Shown in pieces: positions 13,851 to 16,540 of a DNA stretch of 16,540 nucleotides. Position 1 is the stretch's first letter. Every line of letters begins with the position of its first letter. This DNA is from JBEGQX01 sp041180805 (GTDB taxonomy: Bacteria; Planctomycetota; Planctomycetia; Gemmatales; Gemmataceae): positions 1 through 16,540 of the forward strand of contig JBEGQX010000317.1 of NCBI GenBank assembly GCA_041180805.1, written 5' to 3'. The position numbers were made by a program, and so were the translations under genes. The notes beneath the pieces were generated by a model. That model made no database searches and was not told the DNA's origin. It worked only from the letters and a program-made list of their open reading frames with translations.

Positions 13851-15119
13851 ATGATAAATATTTCCGGAAAAGCATTGAAGTTTTGTGACGGAATTAGTCG
13901 TAGAAACTTTCTTAAAATCGGTGCGTTTGGCTCTGCTTTCACAACTGCGGACATTTTGAAAGCTAACCAGGCCGGTGGAACCGGAACTGCCAAGTCTGCA
14001 ATCATGATATATTTGCCGGGTGGTCCATCCCATATGGATATGTATGACCTTAAACCCCAAGCTCCTGCGGAATTTAGGGGTGAATTTAAACCCATTGCTA
14101 CCAATGTGCCAGGTGTACAAATTTCAGAACATTTTCCAATGCAAGCTAAAATGTTTGACAAGCTTGCTGTGGTAAGAAGCTTGGTCTCGGTAGATGAACA
14201 TTCAGATTCCTTGGTTATGACTGGCTACCGCGAAAGTTTGAATAGAATCGCTCATCATCCTTCGGTTGGTGCTGTGATATCCAAGCTTCGTGCTGGCCAG
14301 CAAGATATTCCTCCTTTTGTAAGCCTAAGGGGAATGTCTGTGGGTACCGAACCAGGTTATTTAGGAATAGCTCATAGACCATTCACGCCTGATGGTCCTG
14401 GCTTGCAAAATCTTCGCTTGCCTGGGATGGTGACTGAAGAACGTTACGATTCTCGGAAAGATTTGTTGAAGGAATTCGATTCCGTTCGCAGGGAGATTGA
14501 TGCAACTGGAACCATGCGAGGCATGGATTCCTTTAATACCAGAGCCTTTGAGATGGTTTCTTCCGGAACTGTTCGCAGAGCTTTAGACTTAACCCGGGAA
14601 GATCCGAAGGTTCGTGACCGTTACAAGGGTGTGGAACAGTTTTTAACTGCAAGGCGCCTTATTGAATCTGGAGTAGGTTGTGTCACTTTGGCTTATGGCG
14701 GTTGGGACACGCACTCTTCAAACTTTAAAACGCTTAAAAATCAGTTGCCGATGTTAGATAAGGGTATCGCAAACCTCATTCAAGATTTGCATGATCGTGG
14801 CATGGAAGATGATGTTGTGACGGTTGTCTGGGGTGAATTCGGTAGAACACCAAAAATCAATGGTAATGATGGCGGCCGTGATCATTGGTCGCCAGCAATG
14901 AGCGCATTGGTGGCAGGTGGAGGCCTAAAAATGGGTCAAGCAATTGGAGCCACAAGCGCCCGTGGCGAATACCCGATTGATAAGAAATATCAGGTACCAC
15001 AATTGCTGAGTGCTATTTATCATGCCCTTGGAATAGATCCAGCTATGACATTTCCTGATAACTCAGGTCGGCCGATGTATATACTTGATGAAAGAAATCC
15101 TGTGGCGGAACTGATCTGA
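13851..15119 (+). CDS. DUF1501 protein with twin-arginine signal
   Basis: A 422-residue DUF1501 protein, a family very abundant in planctomycetes and distantly related to the sulfatase/alkaline phosphatase superfamily. The N-terminus has a twin-arginine export motif (SRRNFLKIGAFG, Arg17-Arg18) and a short weakly hydrophobic stretch, so it is probably folded in the cytoplasm and exported. Family signatures are YLPGGPSHMDMYD (54-66), DEHSDSLVMTGY (115-126), YGGWDTHSSNF, WGEFGRTPKIN, and GRDHWSPAMS. The His/Asp-rich motifs suggest metal binding. The biochemical role of the family is not established. These genes often follow a DUF1549/DUF1553 cytochrome-like partner; here none is adjacent. The stop lies 4 bp from that of the convergent rRNA methyltransferase. 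Confidence 0.93.
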   Translation: MINISGKALKFCDGISRRNFLKIGAFGSAFTTADILKANQAGGTGTAKSAIMIYLPGGPSHMDMYDLKPQAPAEFRGEFKPIATNVPGVQISEHFPMQAKMFDKLAVVRSLVSVDEHSDSLVMTGYRESLNRIAHHPSVGAVISKLRAGQQDIPPFVSLRGMSVGTEPGYLGIAHRPFTPDGPGLQNLRLPGMVTEERYDSRKDLLKEFDSVRREIDATGTMRGMDSFNTRAFEMVSSGTVRRALDLTREDPKVRDRYKGVEQFLTARRLIESGVGCVTLAYGGWDTHSSNFKTLKNQLPMLDKGIANLIQDLHDRGMEDDVVTVVWGEFGRTPKINGNDGGRDHWSPAMSALVAGGGLKMGQAIGATSARGEYPIDKKYQVPQLLSAIYHALGIDPAMTFPDNSGRPMYILDERNPVAELI

Positions 15120-15123
15120 TTTT

Positions 15124-16338
15124 CTAGAGTGTTCCGTCGTGGATTCTTGAGAATACCGCTTTGAGATATCTTCCCTCAGATGCATGAGCCATAACAGGGT
15201 GATCAGGCCCGGCACCCTGAATTTTAAGGTGCTGGGCTGATTTTTTTGCCTGCCATGCTGCTCTGCGGATTGAATCGAGAAAATCCATTTCAGAAACTAA
15301 TCCCGTGCAGGAACAAGTCAAAAGTATTCCCCCGTCATTAATCATTTGCATGGCAAGTCGGTTCATATCTGTATATTTCCGAAGTGCCTTTTCGACTTCT
15401 TCGCGGTCGCGGGTTAGTTTTGCGGGGTCTAGAATTACCACATCGAATTTTAAACCATTGGCTATCTGATCCCTTAGCCAGGGAAAAATATCGGATTGAA
15501 TAAATTTGATTCTTACCTTGTTTAATGAGGCATTTTGTCTGGCTAAAGCCAGTACTTCTTCATCAAGGTCTATGCCAACTACATCCCTGGCTTTTCCCAA
15601 GGCACTTGCATAAACAGAAAATCCACCAGAATTGCAGCAGAGATCCAGTACTGTTTTGCCTTCACAAAAAGTGCTTAGAAAAAGTCTGTTGTCTCGCTGG
15701 TCGGTGAAAAAGCCCGTTTTATGACCACTCCCCGGGGTGACTTTGAACTGGAGCGAATTTTCGGTGATTGTTTCAGGCTTGATCGTGAATTGAGGAACTT
15801 TACATTGGAATGATTCCTGTTTTTGGACATGGTCCTCAGCAAACCAAGTTATTTGATGATTGGGATAGTGCTCCAGAAGGATGCTTTCAAAAGTATCTTT
15901 CAGTCGGTACATCCCTGCTGAAAAAAATTCCATCACAATAGTGTTGCCGAGTTTATCAATAATAAGGCCACTAAGCCCATCGCCTTCCCCATGAACCAAA
16001 CGGTATGCATTGGTTTTTTGATTTAGCTTTAAAACTTCTTCCCTAAGTGATATTGCGCTTTTGAGTTTTGATTTAAAGAAGGCTTCATCGAGCTTTTCGG
16101 AAGGGTTTGTTGTTAAAACACGAAGCGCAATCCTGGAATGGCCATTGTAAATACCTCTTCCCGCCCAATTTCCATCTTTATCGCGTATTTCAACCAAGGA
16201 ACCGTTGTGTATCTTCTGGCTGGGTTTCTCAACCATTTTTTGGAAAATCCATGGATGGTTTGAATTTCTGACGATTTTCAAATTGATTACAGGTAAATCT
16301 GGGTTTAAGGTATCTGTCTCAAGCATGGTTTCGCTCAC
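15124..16338 (-). CDS. rlmI: 23S rRNA m5C methyltransferase, RlmI type
   Basis: A 404-residue SAM-dependent methyltransferase of the RlmI/RlmK family (m5C1962 of 23S rRNA in E. coli). The N-terminal part (about 17-95) is PUA-like (NHPWIFQKMVEKP, GSLVEIRDKDGNWAGRGIYN). A central region follows with HGEGDGLSGLIIDKLG (115-130). The catalytic domain starts at KTGFFTDQR (207-215) and has motif I VLDLCCNSGGFSVYA (230-244), DPAKL (304-308; commonly DPPKF or similar), CSC (342-344) with the probable catalytic cysteine, and QGAGPDHPV (374-382). A GTG start at 16338 is listed; an in-frame ATG at 16326 is an equally possible start, as neither has a clear ribosome site and the first 16 residues look unconserved. 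Confidence 0.9.
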   Translation of the reverse strand: MSETMLETDTLNPDLPVINLKIVRNSNHPWIFQKMVEKPSQKIHNGSLVEIRDKDGNWAGRGIYNGHSRIALRVLTTNPSEKLDEAFFKSKLKSAISLREEVLKLNQKTNAYRLVHGEGDGLSGLIIDKLGNTIVMEFFSAGMYRLKDTFESILLEHYPNHQITWFAEDHVQKQESFQCKVPQFTIKPETITENSLQFKVTPGSGHKTGFFTDQRDNRLFLSTFCEGKTVLDLCCNSGGFSVYASALGKARDVVGIDLDEEVLALARQNASLNKVRIKFIQSDIFPWLRDQIANGLKFDVVILDPAKLTRDREEVEKALRKYTDMNRLAMQMINDGGILLTCSCTGLVSEMDFLDSIRRAAWQAKKSAQHLKIQGAGPDHPVMAHASEGRYLKAVFSRIHDGTL

Positions 16339-16421
16339 ATCAGTTGTGGTTTGACTATTAGATTAGAATATGCAATTGATTGTGTTTGTAGGTGGCGATT
16401 TTGGAAAGGTCTGAAATAAAA
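16339..16421. promoter_or_regulatory. Divergent intergenic region before partial gene
   Basis: This 83-bp region separates the - strand methyltransferase gene from the + strand partial gene. TTGACT (16351-16356) and TAGAAT (16364-16369) resemble -35 and -10 elements, but only 7 bp separate them, too close to work as a pair. GGAAAGG (16403-16409) is the probable ribosome site of the partial gene. Confidence 0.25.
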
Positions 16422-16540
16422 ATGCCTTCTTCTTCCTTTAATATTGAAAAATATGGCGATATTGCAATTGTGGTTCCTTCCAGCACGGTTGAAAAAATGC
16501 CGGAAGAACTGATGAGCGCAGCCACTCAGCTAGTTTTGGA
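16422..16540 (+). CDS. Partial CDS, possible STAS-domain protein
   Basis: The first 39 codons of a + strand gene run off the window end without a stop. The sequence starts MPSSSFNIEKYGDIAIVV and continues PSSTVEKMPEEL with a helical AATQLVL. The pattern (an opening strand, 'YGDIAIVV', 'PSSTVE', then a helix) resembles the start of STAS-domain, anti-anti-sigma-like proteins common in planctomycetes. This is a weak identification from a short fragment. ATG 16422 with GGAAAGG about 12 bp upstream is preferred; in-frame GTG at 16392 is possible, directly after a TAG. Confidence 0.5.
   Translation, partial: MPSSSFNIEKYGDIAIVVPSSTVEKMPEELMSAATQLVL

Noticed and set aside
1..16540. Mobile element, prophage, CRISPR array, tRNA or rRNA
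   Set aside because: I found no transposase or integrase motif, no regularly spaced repeats, no terminal inverted repeats and no tRNA- or rRNA-like stretch; the window is almost fully occupied by chromosomal genes.

Overview
The window looks like chromosomal DNA from a planctomycete (phylum Planctomycetota), probably one with a low-to-mid 40s % GC genome (estimated by eye). Four things point there: a DUF1501 protein with a twin-arginine signal, a very long Ser/Thr kinase of the planctomycete type, a set of genes for the furan part of a methanofuran-like C1 carrier in an otherwise bacterial gene context, and no FtsZ-type or other phylum-contradicting gene. I see no rRNA, tRNA, CRISPR array, insertion sequence or prophage. 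Coding density is very high and no gene-free stretch exceeds about 170 bp.

Region 1 (1-7337, all + strand) is a long gene string: rpmF (L32), plsX, fabD, a 154-bp gap, acpP, fabF, a class I methyltransferase, a membrane-anchored ComEA-like double helix-hairpin-helix protein, and uvrB. It is the classic bacterial rpmF-plsX-fab cluster, but fabH and fabG are missing. The later genes extend it from lipid synthesis into DNA binding and nucleotide excision repair.

Region 2 (7343-11304, - strand) is a two-gene unit. A 1077-residue protein joins an N-terminal Ser/Thr kinase to what reads as a diverged tubulin-like (Tubulin_2-type) GTPase-fold domain and a coiled-coil C-terminal part. Its stop codon overlaps the start of scpA, the kleisin of the SMC condensin. 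This is the most unusual part of the window: a kinase/tubulin-like fusion translationally coupled to a chromosome-segregation gene, in a phylum whose members generally lack FtsZ.

Region 3 (11441-13680) holds three enzymes of the methanofuran/methylofuran furan branch: mfnB on +, and mfnF-mfnE as an overlapping pair on -. The + and - units converge and overlap by 15 bp. They would feed the tetrahydromethanopterin-linked formaldehyde oxidation pathway, whose core enzymes are not in this window.

Region 4 (13851-16540) has a Tat-exported DUF1501 protein (+), a convergent RlmI-type 23S rRNA m5C methyltransferase (-), and the first 39 codons of a further + strand gene that may be a STAS-domain protein.

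All three convergent junctions have either 4-5 bp between stop codons or an overlap, so no ordinary intrinsic terminator fits between the genes.
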